NCBI GenBank assembly: GCA_043738385.1
Contig: JAYUGL010000228.1
Coordinates: forward strand, 1-11,679
From: JANYCD01 sp043738385
GTDB taxonomy: Bacteria; Pseudomonadota; Gammaproteobacteria; Burkholderiales; Rhodocyclaceae
Direction: 5' to 3'
Length of the DNA stretch: 11,679 nucleotides
Shown here: piece after piece, positions 1 to 6,545 of the stretch
Position numbering within the stretch: position 1 is the first letter of the stretch
How the letters are laid out: each line of letters opens with the position of its first letter
Translations under genes and position numbers: made by a program
The notes under the pieces: model-generated
Told to the model about the DNA's origin: nothing
What the model saw: only the letters and a program-made list of their open reading frames with translations
The model's database searches: none

Positions 1-1
1 T

Positions 2-77
2 TGGTGCCCCGAAGACGAATCGAACGTCCGACCTACCCCTTAGGAGGGGGTCGCTCTATCCACTGAGCTACCGGGGC
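2..77 (-). tRNA. tRNA-Arg (anticodon CCU), with encoded CCA
   Basis: On the minus strand the sequence folds as a complete cloverleaf. It has a 7-bp acceptor stem (GCCCCGG with TCGGGGC), a D arm GCTC/GAGC, an anticodon stem ACCCC/GGGGT around the loop CTCCTAA, a 5-nt variable loop, and a T arm GGACG/CGTCT with loop TTCGATT. The discriminator base is A and the CCA is encoded (positions 4-2). The anticodon CCU (plus-strand 42-44) reads the AGG codon for arginine. A TACAAT hexamer at 88-93 (minus strand) is a plausible -10 element, but I see no convincing -35. tRNA genes are common integration targets, but nothing here suggests an element using this one. Confidence 0.97.
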
Positions 78-150
78 GCAGGATGTTATTGTATCGCCAG
101 TCGCCTGCGCCACACCCAACAAGGCCTCCATTATCGAGGAAGGAGAAAAT

Positions 151-714
151 ATGCAATCAAGATATCTTGTGATTGGTCTGCTGTTGCCATTATTTTTTTC
201 TGTGGCACAGGCTGAGGTACCAAAACCGGGAACCATTGCCCCCGCGTTTTCGTTACCAGACCAGGATAGCCACACACGTCGCCTTGATGATTTTCGCGGC
301 AGGTGGGTCGTGCTGTATTTTTATCCCAAGGACGATACGCCTGGGTGCACTGCCGAGGCTTGCAGTTTCCGAGATGACATTCAGCAACTTGGCGGACTCG
401 GTGCTCAGGTGGTGGGGGTCAGCGTGGACGACACATCGTCCCATGCGAGCTTTGCGCAAAAATACCATCTGCCTTTCCCCCTGCTCTCCGACAAGGATGC
501 GAGCGCCGCCAAAGTTTACGGCGCATTCTCCGATTGGGGAATCATGAAATTTGCCAGGCGTTATACCTTCTTGATCGATCCCAATGGAAAAATTGCCAAG
601 TCCTACCTTGATGTCGACACCTCGCGTCACTCGACCGAGGTCATTACCGATCTCAGGCAGTTGATGAGCAAGCCTCCGGGCAGCGGCGACAAACCGTCCG
701 CTGCCTTGCGCTGA
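151..714 (+). CDS. Exported thioredoxin-fold peroxiredoxin, PrxQ/Bcp type
   Basis: This is a 187-residue thiol peroxidase of the AhpC/TSA superfamily, which reduces hydrogen and organic peroxides. The motif YPKDDTPGCTAEAC places the peroxidatic cysteine at C66 and the resolving cysteine at C71. The C-x4-C spacing is typical of the PrxQ/Bcp class with an intramolecular disulfide. Residues 1-21 form a clear signal peptide (MQSRY, hydrophobic core LVIGLLLPLFF, then AQA before EVP), so the enzyme probably works in the periplasm, whereas E. coli Bcp is cytoplasmic. The mature length of about 166 residues fits the family, with a low-complexity polar tail after residue 174. AGGAG at 141-145, 5 nt before the ATG, supports this start. 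The upstream neighbour is a divergent tRNA gene; the next gene on the same strand begins about 60 nt downstream. The physiological reductant cannot be read from the sequence. Confidence 0.93.
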   Translation: MQSRYLVIGLLLPLFFSVAQAEVPKPGTIAPAFSLPDQDSHTRRLDDFRGRWVVLYFYPKDDTPGCTAEACSFRDDIQQLGGLGAQVVGVSVDDTSSHASFAQKYHLPFPLLSDKDASAAKVYGAFSDWGIMKFARRYTFLIDPNGKIAKSYLDVDTSRHSTEVITDLRQLMSKPPGSGDKPSAALR

Positions 715-777
715 GTGGACATTTGACCGGTATTCGTAGCCCGTTTTATTGTTCTTTGCCTGGAGTTGATGTCCGCC

Positions 778-1365
778 ATGAATCCATTGCCCGATTCCGC
801 GCTTGACCAGTTATTTAGAAATGCCCGCAGCCAGAATGGCTTTGTTGACAAGCCAGTATCGGATGAACAGGTGCACGCAATTTATGAATTGATGAAAATG
901 GGCCCCACTGCGGCCAACAGCTGTCCGGTGCGACTGGTATTCGTAAAGTCTTTCGGGGCCAAGGAGAAGCTACGCCCGTGTCTCGCCCAGGGTAACATCG
1001 ACAAATCAATGTCGGCACCGGTCGTCGCCATCATTGCGATGGACTTGGCTTTTTATGAAAAACTTCCTTATCTATTGCCGCATGTCGATGCGAGAAGCTG
1101 GTTTGTCGGCGATGAACAGAAAATCAGGGAATCCGCGTTCCGCGATTCGACGCTACAGGGCGCTTATCTGATCATGGCTGCGCGCTCGCTGGGACTCGAT
1201 TGCGGTCCAATGGTCGGGTTCGATTCGCCGATGACGGATGAAGTCTTTTTCAAAGGTACACGCTACAAATCAAACTTTCTGTGCACGATCGGTTACGGCG
1301 ATCCGACCAAGGTCTTTGGCCGCAGTCCGCGGCTGTCGTTCGATGAAGCTGCCCGGATAGAGTAG
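778..1365 (+). CDS. RutE-like nitroreductase-family oxidoreductase (putative malonic semialdehyde reductase)
   Basis: This is an FMN-dependent nitroreductase-fold enzyme of the RutE/HadB subfamily. From memory it aligns along its whole length with E. coli RutE (196 aa), which reduces malonic semialdehyde to 3-hydroxypropionate. Shared blocks include LMKMGPTAANSCP (residues 38-50), LRPCLAQGNIDK (65-76), PHVDARSWF (101-109), GLDCGPMVGFD (139-149) and SNFLCTIGYGDPTKVFGRSP (165-184). The start is uncertain: TTG 766, ATG 769 and ATG 778 are all in frame. TGGAG at 761-765 lies only 3 nt before ATG 769 and 12 nt before ATG 778. I chose 778 because the resulting 195-residue N-terminus (MNPLPDSALDQLF) lines up best with RutE. 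No other pyrimidine-degradation (rut) genes are nearby, so the substrate may differ and the rutE symbol is not assigned. Confidence 0.88.
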   Translation: MNPLPDSALDQLFRNARSQNGFVDKPVSDEQVHAIYELMKMGPTAANSCPVRLVFVKSFGAKEKLRPCLAQGNIDKSMSAPVVAIIAMDLAFYEKLPYLLPHVDARSWFVGDEQKIRESAFRDSTLQGAYLIMAARSLGLDCGPMVGFDSPMTDEVFFKGTRYKSNFLCTIGYGDPTKVFGRSPRLSFDEAARIE

Positions 1366-1383
1366 GCACGCGTCGGTGACCAA

Positions 1384-1412
1384 GGCGCCCCGTTATAATG
1401 GGCGCCGTTTTT
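1384..1412 (+). terminator. Hairpin plus T-run before thrC, with TATAAT in the loop
   Basis: GGCGCCC (1384-1390) and GGGCGCC (1400-1406) form a perfect 7-bp GC-rich stem around a 9-nt loop, followed by GTTTTT. This is the classic layout of a rho-independent terminator for the preceding nitroreductase gene. The loop contains TATAAT (1394-1399), a perfect sigma70 -10 hexamer, 27 nt before the thrC start codon. I see no good -35 at the correct distance. The element may be a terminator, a promoter for thrC, or both. Confidence 0.6.
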
Positions 1413-1426
1413 AGCGGAATCCCGTC

Positions 1427-2854
1427 ATGCACTACCTCAGTACGCGCGGCCAGGCCGACGCCGAGTCCTTTTGCGACATTCTCCTGGGCGGCCTTGCCCC
1501 CGATGGTGGGCTCTACCTGCCACAACATTATCCCCAGGTGACCGCCACTGAACTGGCGGAATGGCGCACGTTGCCCTATGCGGCGCTGGCGCTGCGAGTA
1601 CTGGAAAAGTTTGTCACCGACATTCCGCGCGATGATCTGCGCCGCATCGTCGAGCGCACCTATACGCCTGAGGTCTATCGCTACTGCCGTCCCGGCAGAA
1701 ACGCGGCCGATATCGTACCGCTGACCACACTGGAGCCCGACTTCCATCTGCTGGAACTGTCCAACGGACCCACCTTGGCGTTCAAGGACATCGCCATGCA
1801 ACTACTCGGCAACCTGTTCGAGTATGTGCTGGAAAAACGTGGCGAGAGTATCAACATCCTTGGCGCAACTTCTGGTGACACCGGCTCGGCGGCGGAATAT
1901 GCGATGCGCGGCAAGAAGGGCGTGCGCGTTTTCATGCTCTCGCCGGAAGGAAAAATGACCGCATTCCAGCGTGCCCAGATGTATTCGCTACAGGATGAGA
2001 ATATTTTCAACATTGCCGTGCGCGGCATGTTCGACGATGCGCAGGACATCGTCAAGGCTGTCTCCAACGACGCTGCCTTCAAAAGCAGGTACAAGATCGG
2101 CGCCGTCAATTCGATCAACTGGGCGCGTGTTGTCGCCCAGATTGTCTATTACTTCAAAGGTTACTTTGCGGCGACAAAATCCAACGATGAACAGGTCATT
2201 TTCAGCGTTCCCTCAGGCAATTTCGGTAACATCTGCGCTGGCCATATTGCGCGTTTGATGGGCCTGCCCATCGCACGGCTGGTGCTGGCAACCAACGAGA
2301 ATGATGTGCTCGGCGAATTTTTTCGCACGGGCGTCTATCGTCCGCGCAAGGCGGCGGAGACTCATGTCACCTCAAGTCCGTCCATGGACATTTCCAAGGC
2401 CTCCAATTTCGAACGTTTTATTTTTGACTTGGTAGGTCGTGATCCGGCGGTCGTCAGGGAATTATGGAAAAGCGTCGATACCGGAGGCAGTTTTGACTTG
2501 GCGGCAACGCCACATTGGCAGAAACTGCCCGCATTCGGTTTTGTATCCGGCCGTAGCACCCATGCGGACCGTCTGGCGACGATACGCCAAGTCTGGCAGC
2601 GATTTGGCACCATGGTCGATACCCACACTGCCGACGGTATCAAGGTGGCGCGGGAATATCAGACACCGGGGTGTCCAATGATCGTGCTGGAAACGGCGCA
2701 GCCGGTGAAATTCGCGGAAACGATCAGTGAAGCGCTGGGGCGGGAGCCATCAAGGCCGACCGAGCTGGAGGGCTTGGAGCAATTGCCGCAGCGCGTCGAG
2801 GTCATGGAAGCCGACGTCAATGCGGTGAAGGCCTTTGTTGCAGAGCACTGCTAG
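1427..2854 (+). CDS. thrC: Threonine synthase
   Basis: This is a PLP-dependent enzyme that converts O-phospho-L-homoserine to L-threonine, the last step of threonine synthesis, in the cytoplasm. Its 475 residues match the long (E. coli/yeast-like) threonine synthase class. It starts with the family-typical MHYLSTRG. Then come SNGPTLAFKD with the PLP-binding lysine at K120, GATSGDTGSAAE at 147-157, and the PLP phosphate-binding loop PSGNFGN at 262-268. ATG 1427 follows a poor ribosome site (AGCGGAAT) but agrees with the conserved N-terminus. In many betaproteobacteria thrC follows the homoserine dehydrogenase gene. Here it stands downstream of an unrelated nitroreductase and is separated from it by a hairpin, so it is likely its own transcription unit. 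The next gene downstream is convergent and only 23 nt away. Confidence 0.97.
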   Translation: MHYLSTRGQADAESFCDILLGGLAPDGGLYLPQHYPQVTATELAEWRTLPYAALALRVLEKFVTDIPRDDLRRIVERTYTPEVYRYCRPGRNAADIVPLTTLEPDFHLLELSNGPTLAFKDIAMQLLGNLFEYVLEKRGESINILGATSGDTGSAAEYAMRGKKGVRVFMLSPEGKMTAFQRAQMYSLQDENIFNIAVRGMFDDAQDIVKAVSNDAAFKSRYKIGAVNSINWARVVAQIVYYFKGYFAATKSNDEQVIFSVPSGNFGNICAGHIARLMGLPIARLVLATNENDVLGEFFRTGVYRPRKAAETHVTSSPSMDISKASNFERFIFDLVGRDPAVVRELWKSVDTGGSFDLAATPHWQKLPAFGFVSGRSTHADRLATIRQVWQRFGTMVDTHTADGIKVAREYQTPGCPMIVLETAQPVKFAETISEALGREPSRPTELEGLEQLPQRVEVMEADVNAVKAFVAEHC

Positions 2855-2877
2855 TGCCCGTCGTTGTTTCCGTGGTG

Positions 2878-3015
2878 CTAGAGATAGATCACAGCAGGGA
2901 AGACGGTAACCGCCAGCACCAGCACCAGCCATTCAAGGTTATTGCGGGCCAGCATTCCGGTGAAGTGCATCACCAGAACAGCGACCGCAACGATGTAGTA
3001 GAGCGCGAACAGCAT
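2878..3015 (-). CDS. Small hydrophobic two-helix membrane protein, 45 aa
   Basis: A 45-codon reading frame on the minus strand starts at ATG 3015-3013 and ends at TAG 2880-2878. The product is almost entirely hydrophobic. Helix 1 is about residues 2-22 (LFALYYIVAVAVLVMHFTGM), a short polar turn LARNNLEW follows at 22-29, and helix 2 is about 29-45 (LVLVLAVTVFPAVIYL). This is a typical small inner-membrane hairpin, with the turn carrying one Arg and one Glu. A G-run 8 nt before the ATG is a weak ribosome site. A good sigma70 promoter lies about 45 nt upstream (3058-3086), which strongly supports expression. I do not recognise a named family. It lies between the convergent thrC and a decaying sapC gene upstream. 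Confidence 0.66.
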   Translation of the reverse strand: MLFALYYIVAVAVLVMHFTGMLARNNLEWLVLVLAVTVFPAVIYL

Positions 3016-3057
3016 TTTTAATACCCCCCGACGGATAAATGATTCTTTTCGACTGCT

Positions 3058-3086
3058 TTTATACCTTGCTCAGGACAATTCGGCAA
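3058..3086 (-). promoter_or_regulatory. Sigma70 promoter for the 45-aa membrane protein
   Basis: On the minus strand TTGCCG (3086-3081) and TATAAA (3063-3058) are separated by exactly 17 nt. Both are close to the TTGACA/TATAAT consensus. Transcription would begin near 3050, giving a leader of about 35 nt before ATG 3015. The -35 box lies directly after the reconstructed stop codon of the sapC remnant (3090-3088), so the small gene has its own promoter and does not depend on sapC. Confidence 0.7.
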
Positions 3087-3087
3087 G

Positions 3088-3820
3088 TCAGACAGCCTTT
3101 CGCTTGCCTGTCGTCATTCGGCCAATCAGCGGGCCGAGATTTCCGAGTGAAAGCAGGCGGACATCAATATACGACAACCAGCCTTTGCGAAGGAACTTTC
3201 GCCACGACCTCATGATCCTGAGCGCGGAGCTTTCCTTCGTTAACAACGGAAGGGCCACCAAGTTGATGGACTGCGCCGCCTTTTAATTCGGCCCGAGCCA
3301 ATACCTCGGTCAGGAGATCCAGTTCCGCGACACGTTGCATGAACGCATCGGTGCGCTGGATTTCAGTTTGAAAGTTTTCCATGAAGTTGATGGCATTGCC
3401 GAGAAAAGGCGTTGCTTCCCGTTCCTGGGTAAACAAGGCTTGTCCGTTGGAATCCCCGACCACCGGATGCCTTTCGTCGATGCAGACCAGCAGCTGGTCG
3501 TTACCCGTATTGGCCAGCACGAACGGATAGCGGCGGACAAAGGCCGGGATATCGCGAGCATCCCATTTGCCGGAGTCGCTGACGAAGAGATTTTCATTAT
3601 TTCGCAGTCCCAACAGCACTGCGGGTAGCGGAGTTGCGCCGGGATTACCGGCATACACAATGGGGTATTCGCGCGCCGACTCGAAAAACTTCACCACGGT
3701 AATGCGCACGGAATTGCTCTCGGCAGCGAAGCGGTTATCCTTGATCGTTCCAATGCGCAGATGACGATGCTGATCCTTGTCGATTGCGACGATTTTGCGT
3801 TAAAACAGCAATTCAGCCAT
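3088..3820 (-). pseudogene. Broken SapC-family gene (nonsense codon 7 plus 1-nt frameshift)
   Basis: The reading frame from ATG 3820 encodes MAELLF, then a TAA stop (3802-3800), then continues in frame without interruption (RKIVAIDKDQHRHLRI...). SapC-family proteins I recall have a tyrosine at this place (LLFY), one base away from TAA. The core is well kept: EYPIVYAGNPG, PAVLLGLRNNENLF, WDARDIPAFVRRYPFVLA and ERTD-like spacing to LDLLTEV. Near the end the frame fails at AAAG (T-run 3197-3199 on the plus strand) and stops at 3166-3164. Dropping one A restores the conserved tail FLRKGWLSYIDVRLLSLGNL and ends at TGA 3090-3088. Corrected, the protein is 243 residues, normal for SapC. SapC homologues are linked to S-layer or surface peptide biology, but their role is poorly defined. 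A GTG at 3709 could start a truncated protein, but nothing supports this. Two separate lesions make sequencing error less likely. Confidence 0.85.
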
Positions 3821-3919
3821 GGCCAACTTGCCTCATCTTTCAGCCCAATGATATTAGTGCACCGCGCTGGATTGGCGCCAATTATTTTGTGTGATGAAGC
3901 GGAAAGACGGTGACAGCGT

Positions 3920-5218
3920 TCAGACCAGCGGGACGGTAAATTGCGCAGTCAATCCTCCACCGGACCGAGCGAAAAGCACCAATCGACCGCCGTGCTGGCG
4001 GGCGACGCGATCCACAATGGCCAGACCCAAACCTGCACCTGTAGGGTTGCCGCGCGACGATTCAAGGCGGGTGAAGGGTCGCTTGAGCCGCTCGATTTCT
4101 TCAAGCGGGATACCCGGTCCGAGGTCGCTGACCTCAATGATCGCTTCCGTGTCATTGCCACCGAGTGAAAGGGTAATCGTCTTGCTCGCATCCCCGTAAC
4201 GCAAGGCGTTGTCGATCAAGTTGGTGATCGCGCGGCGCAGCATCCTGGGGCGGACCTTTACTGCTGCGAAGGGTACAAGCTTCGTTTCGATCAAGGCTCC
4301 CCGCTTGCGATACTGTGCCGCCAGCTCCTCCAGCAGGGTAATAAGGCTGGTTGGTGCGAGACTTTCTCCGCTATCGGCCCTTGCGAAATCGAGGAATTGA
4401 CCAATGGTGCCGTCCATTTCCTCCACGTCGGCCATCATGCCTTCGCGCAGCGCTTCATCGGTGGCCGTCATCTCTATGCCCATCCGCAGCCGCGTTAACG
4501 GCGTGCGCAGATCGTGTGAAATGCCGGCGAGTATCAGTGCACGATCCTGATCCAGGCGAGCAAGGTCGGCACTCATCTGGTTGAAGGCATGGGCGACGGT
4601 TACCAGTTCTTCCGGGCCGCTTTCGGCTAAAGGTTGGGGATAACGCCCAGCGCCGATTTCGCGTGCGGCTTCGGCAAGCTTCCTCAGCGGTCGGGTCAGA
4701 CGAGAAACGAATGCTCCAGCGGTCACGAGTGCAATGGCAGCGGCCAGCAATCCCCAACCCAGCCATTGGAAAGAGCGTGATCGATTGAAGCGTTCGCGCG
4801 GCAATACAATCCAGTAGTCGTCTCCCTCAATGCTGATGCGCAGGAACAGAGTTTGGTCACCATCCCGATTCAGCAGCAGTTGGGTGTCGGGCCCAAGGTT
4901 AGTGCGCAGGCGCTCCAATACGCGATTCAGAAACGAATCTTCGGGAACCTGTCCGGGTGTTTCTCCTTGTTCGGCGACTGCAATACGAATCCCTTCCTGG
5001 CGCGAGAGCTCGCTCAGCAACTCCCGCCGCCGTTCGGGTGCCGCTGCAATGATTGCGGCACGTGTCAGATTGGCGACGCTGGTGAGCAGTTGTGCCACCG
5101 CGTGCGCGCGAGGTTCCTGATCTGAAAATGAGATGATGGCGGCCCAGGCCAGGGCCGAAATGGTCATCAACAATGCCAGCAGCAGAAACAGCCGCGTCAG
5201 CAGGGTACGAGGAAGCAT
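3920..5218 (-). CDS. EnvZ-type sensor histidine kinase
   Basis: This is a 432-residue membrane histidine kinase. It has TM1 at about residues 9-31, a periplasmic region at 32-150, TM2 at about 151-171 and a HAMP linker at 172-225. The HisKA dimerisation helix carries the phospho-accepting H235 in ISHDLRTPL. The HATPase_c domain has an N box (NLIDNALRYGD, 333-343), a G1 box (DLGPGIP, 365-371), an F box (RPFTRLE) and a G2 box (GAGLGLAIV, 394-402). Order, length and H-box sequence are like E. coli EnvZ (450 aa). The frame is open upstream to 5347, but that stretch overlaps the regulator gene and is low in similarity. ATG 5218 directly precedes the membrane anchor (MLPRTLLTRLFLLL). There is no strong ribosome site. 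The start lies 22 nt after the regulator stop, so translation is probably coupled. The signal sensed cannot be inferred. Confidence 0.93.
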   Translation of the reverse strand: MLPRTLLTRLFLLLALLMTISALAWAAIISFSDQEPRAHAVAQLLTSVANLTRAAIIAAAPERRRELLSELSRQEGIRIAVAEQGETPGQVPEDSFLNRVLERLRTNLGPDTQLLLNRDGDQTLFLRISIEGDDYWIVLPRERFNRSRSFQWLGWGLLAAAIALVTAGAFVSRLTRPLRKLAEAAREIGAGRYPQPLAESGPEELVTVAHAFNQMSADLARLDQDRALILAGISHDLRTPLTRLRMGIEMTATDEALREGMMADVEEMDGTIGQFLDFARADSGESLAPTSLITLLEELAAQYRKRGALIETKLVPFAAVKVRPRMLRRAITNLIDNALRYGDASKTITLSLGGNDTEAIIEVSDLGPGIPLEEIERLKRPFTRLESSRGNPTGAGLGLAIVDRVARQHGGRLVLFARSGGGLTAQFTVPLV

Positions 5219-5240
5219 ATGGATCAACGACGGGAATGGA

Positions 5241-5951
5241 CTAGTCGGGAATAAAGACGTAGCCGAAGCCGCGCACGGTTTGGAGGTGGCGCGGGTTGGC
5301 GGGGTCGACCTCAACCAGCTTGCGCAAGCGCGATATCTGCACATCAATGGCGCGGTCGAACACTTCGTATTCGCGGCCGCGAGCCAATTCCGACAGGCGA
5401 TCTCGGCTCAAGGGCTGGCGCGGGTGGGTGACCAGTACATTTAACAGGCCGAACTCACCGGTCGTCAGTGCATGTGATTCTCCGTCGCGCATCAGCGTAC
5501 GACGCCCGAGGTCGAGGACACAAACGCCGAAGCTGACCCGTTCCGCAACCTCGGCCGGCGCGCCAGGAATCGGCACGGCTTTGCGGCGCAGCACGGCGTG
5601 GATACGCGCGACCAGTTCCCGGGGGTTGAACGGTTTTGGAAGGTAATCGTCGGCCCCCAGTTCAAGCCCGACAATGCGATCCACTTCGTCACCCTTCGCG
5701 GTCAGCATGATGATGGCGATGGCGTCTTTTGCGGCACGTAATCTGCGGCAGATGGACAAACCGTCCTCGCCGGGCAACATGAGATCAAGCACCAGGAGGT
5801 CGTAATGTTCCCGCGACAAGGCCTTGTCCATGGCTTCCCCATCTTCCACGGTGCGTGTGGTGAAGCCCTGTTCGCGCAAATAGCGATCAAGAAGCTGGCG
5901 CAAGCGCAGATCATCTTCGACAATGAGAATCTTGTCCGGTCGGTCGTTCAT
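5241..5951 (-). CDS. ompR: OmpR-type response regulator
   Basis: This is a 236-residue two-component regulator partnered with the kinase gene that follows 22 nt later. The receiver domain spans about residues 6-120. It has the acidic pocket E12/D13/D14, phospho-acceptor D56 in LLVLDLMLPG, T84 and K106 in PKPF. The winged-helix DNA-binding domain (about 135-236) ends with the OmpR/PhoB hallmark AIDVQISRLRKLVE...QTVRGFGYVF. The N-terminus MNDRPDKILIVEDD matches OmpR family starts, so I chose ATG 5951. An ATG four codons upstream (5963) is possible, and neither has a good ribosome site. A longer open frame to 6149 runs across the divergent gap and gene and is not believed. Residues such as RGREYEVFDRAID indicate the OmpR subgroup and not PhoB. 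An OmpR-like box lies about 40 nt upstream, suggesting autoregulation. Confidence 0.93.
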   Translation of the reverse strand: MNDRPDKILIVEDDLRLRQLLDRYLREQGFTTRTVEDGEAMDKALSREHYDLLVLDLMLPGEDGLSICRRLRAAKDAIAIIMLTAKGDEVDRIVGLELGADDYLPKPFNPRELVARIHAVLRRKAVPIPGAPAEVAERVSFGVCVLDLGRRTLMRDGESHALTTGEFGLLNVLVTHPRQPLSRDRLSELARGREYEVFDRAIDVQISRLRKLVEVDPANPRHLQTVRGFGYVFIPD

Positions 5952-5990
5952 GAGCAAAAGCATACCCGAGAATTCGTCAACAAACCGCAG

Positions 5991-6010
5991 CTTACATTCG
6001 GTAACAAATT
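5991..6010 (+). promoter_or_regulatory. Candidate OmpR-binding box in the divergent intergenic region
   Basis: The 20-bp sequence CTTACATTCGGTAACAAATT resembles E. coli OmpR sites such as TTTACATTTTGAAACATCTA (recalled from memory). TTACATT is shared, followed by G.AACA at the same spacing, giving two direct half-sites. It lies 40 nt before the ompR start and about 80 nt before the divergent DUF3106-like gene, so it could control either or both. No clear sigma70 promoter could be assigned on either strand here. Confidence 0.45.
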
Positions 6011-6090
6011 GTCGGCGCAAGGACATGTTTCGCTGACCTGAATAAGGGAGAATTAGCAGCATCGAAAACTTGGGCAACAAACTTTCTGCC

Positions 6091-6474
6091 ATGTCGCTGT
6101 CGTTGATGTTCAGGCTGTTTGCAGCCGCTGTCCTTGCCGTGACCGGCACGGCGGCATGCGCCAGTTCGTCATTGGCAGAATCGCGGCCGACGATAACGTT
6201 CGAACTGGCGGCGGGCGAGCAGGAACTTGTTGCGAAGCCGTTTCTTGAGCAATGGGCGGCACTGAGTCCCGAAGAGCGGCAACAGATGCGTAGCCAGATC
6301 CGTGACCATTGGCGAAACTTGCCGCCGGAAGAACGACAAAAAAGGCGCGAGGAAAACCATGGGCGCTGGCAACAGATGTCTCCCGAAGAACGTCAACAGA
6401 TCCGGGAAACCATCCGGGAACGTCGCGGTGGCGACGATTCGGCTGGCCAAGGATTTGACCGCGGCCGGCGTTGA
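6091..6474 (+). CDS. Small exported protein with PEERQ repeats (DUF3106-like)
   Basis: This is a 127-residue protein with an N-terminal signal sequence (MSLSLMFRLFAAAVLAVTGTAAC, likely cleaved near SLA/ES), followed by a highly charged domain. Three repeats are visible: WAALSPEERQQMRSQIRDHW, RNLPPEERQKRREENHGRW and QQMSPEERQQIRETIRERRG. They are amphipathic, helix-forming and rich in Gln, Arg and Glu. This looks like the DUF3106 family and recalls the L-T-x-x-Q repeats of the periplasmic stress proteins CpxP and Spy, although common descent is not shown. The C-terminus is a basic Gly/Arg tail. The start is uncertain. TTG 6070 is in frame and ATG 6106 is also possible. GGGAG at 6046-6050 is too far from any of them. 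ATG 6091 gives a normal signal peptide. It is divergent from the ompR-envZ pair, so a periplasmic accessory role in envelope stress is a reasonable guess. Confidence 0.7.
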   Translation: MSLSLMFRLFAAAVLAVTGTAACASSSLAESRPTITFELAAGEQELVAKPFLEQWAALSPEERQQMRSQIRDHWRNLPPEERQKRREENHGRWQQMSPEERQQIRETIRERRGGDDSAGQGFDRGRR

Positions 6475-6486
6475 GGCGGTCAGCCT

Positions 6487-6515
6487 CTTGAAATTCGGGT
6501 CGCCAACCCGATATA
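6487..6515 (+). promoter_or_regulatory. Sigma32 heat-shock promoter of htpG
   Basis: CTTGAAA (6487-6493), a 13-nt spacer and CCCGATATA (6507-6515) match the sigma32 (RpoH) consensus CTTGAAA-N11-16-CCCCATNTA with a single mismatch in the core. Transcription would begin near 6522, giving a leader of about 24 nt before the htpG ATG. htpG is a classical RpoH target, so motif and gene identity agree. The promoter begins only 12 nt after the stop codon of the preceding gene. Confidence 0.87.
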
Positions 6516-6545
6516 CAGGAATTCAAAAGTTTGGGAGGCCCCATC

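Noticed and set aside
1..150. Integration of an element at the tRNA-Arg gene
   Set aside because: No integrase, direct repeat of the tRNA end or foreign gene is visible beside it.
3164..3709. GTG-started 181-aa intact SapC protein
   Set aside because: It lacks the conserved N-terminus found in frame upstream of GTG 3709 and ends in a frameshifted tail, so a broken gene is the better reading.
5219..5347. N-terminal extension of the sensor kinase
   Set aside because: It would overlap the end of the regulator gene and has no kinase similarity; ATG 5218 starts directly at the membrane anchor.
5952..6149. N-terminal extension of the response regulator
   Set aside because: It crosses the divergent gap and the start of the exported protein gene; OmpR proteins begin at MNDRPDKILIVEDD-like sequence.
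6495..6510. CGGGT/ACCCG hairpin before htpG as a terminator
   Set aside because: No T-run follows, and it overlaps the sigma32 promoter spacer and -10, which explains the sequence better.
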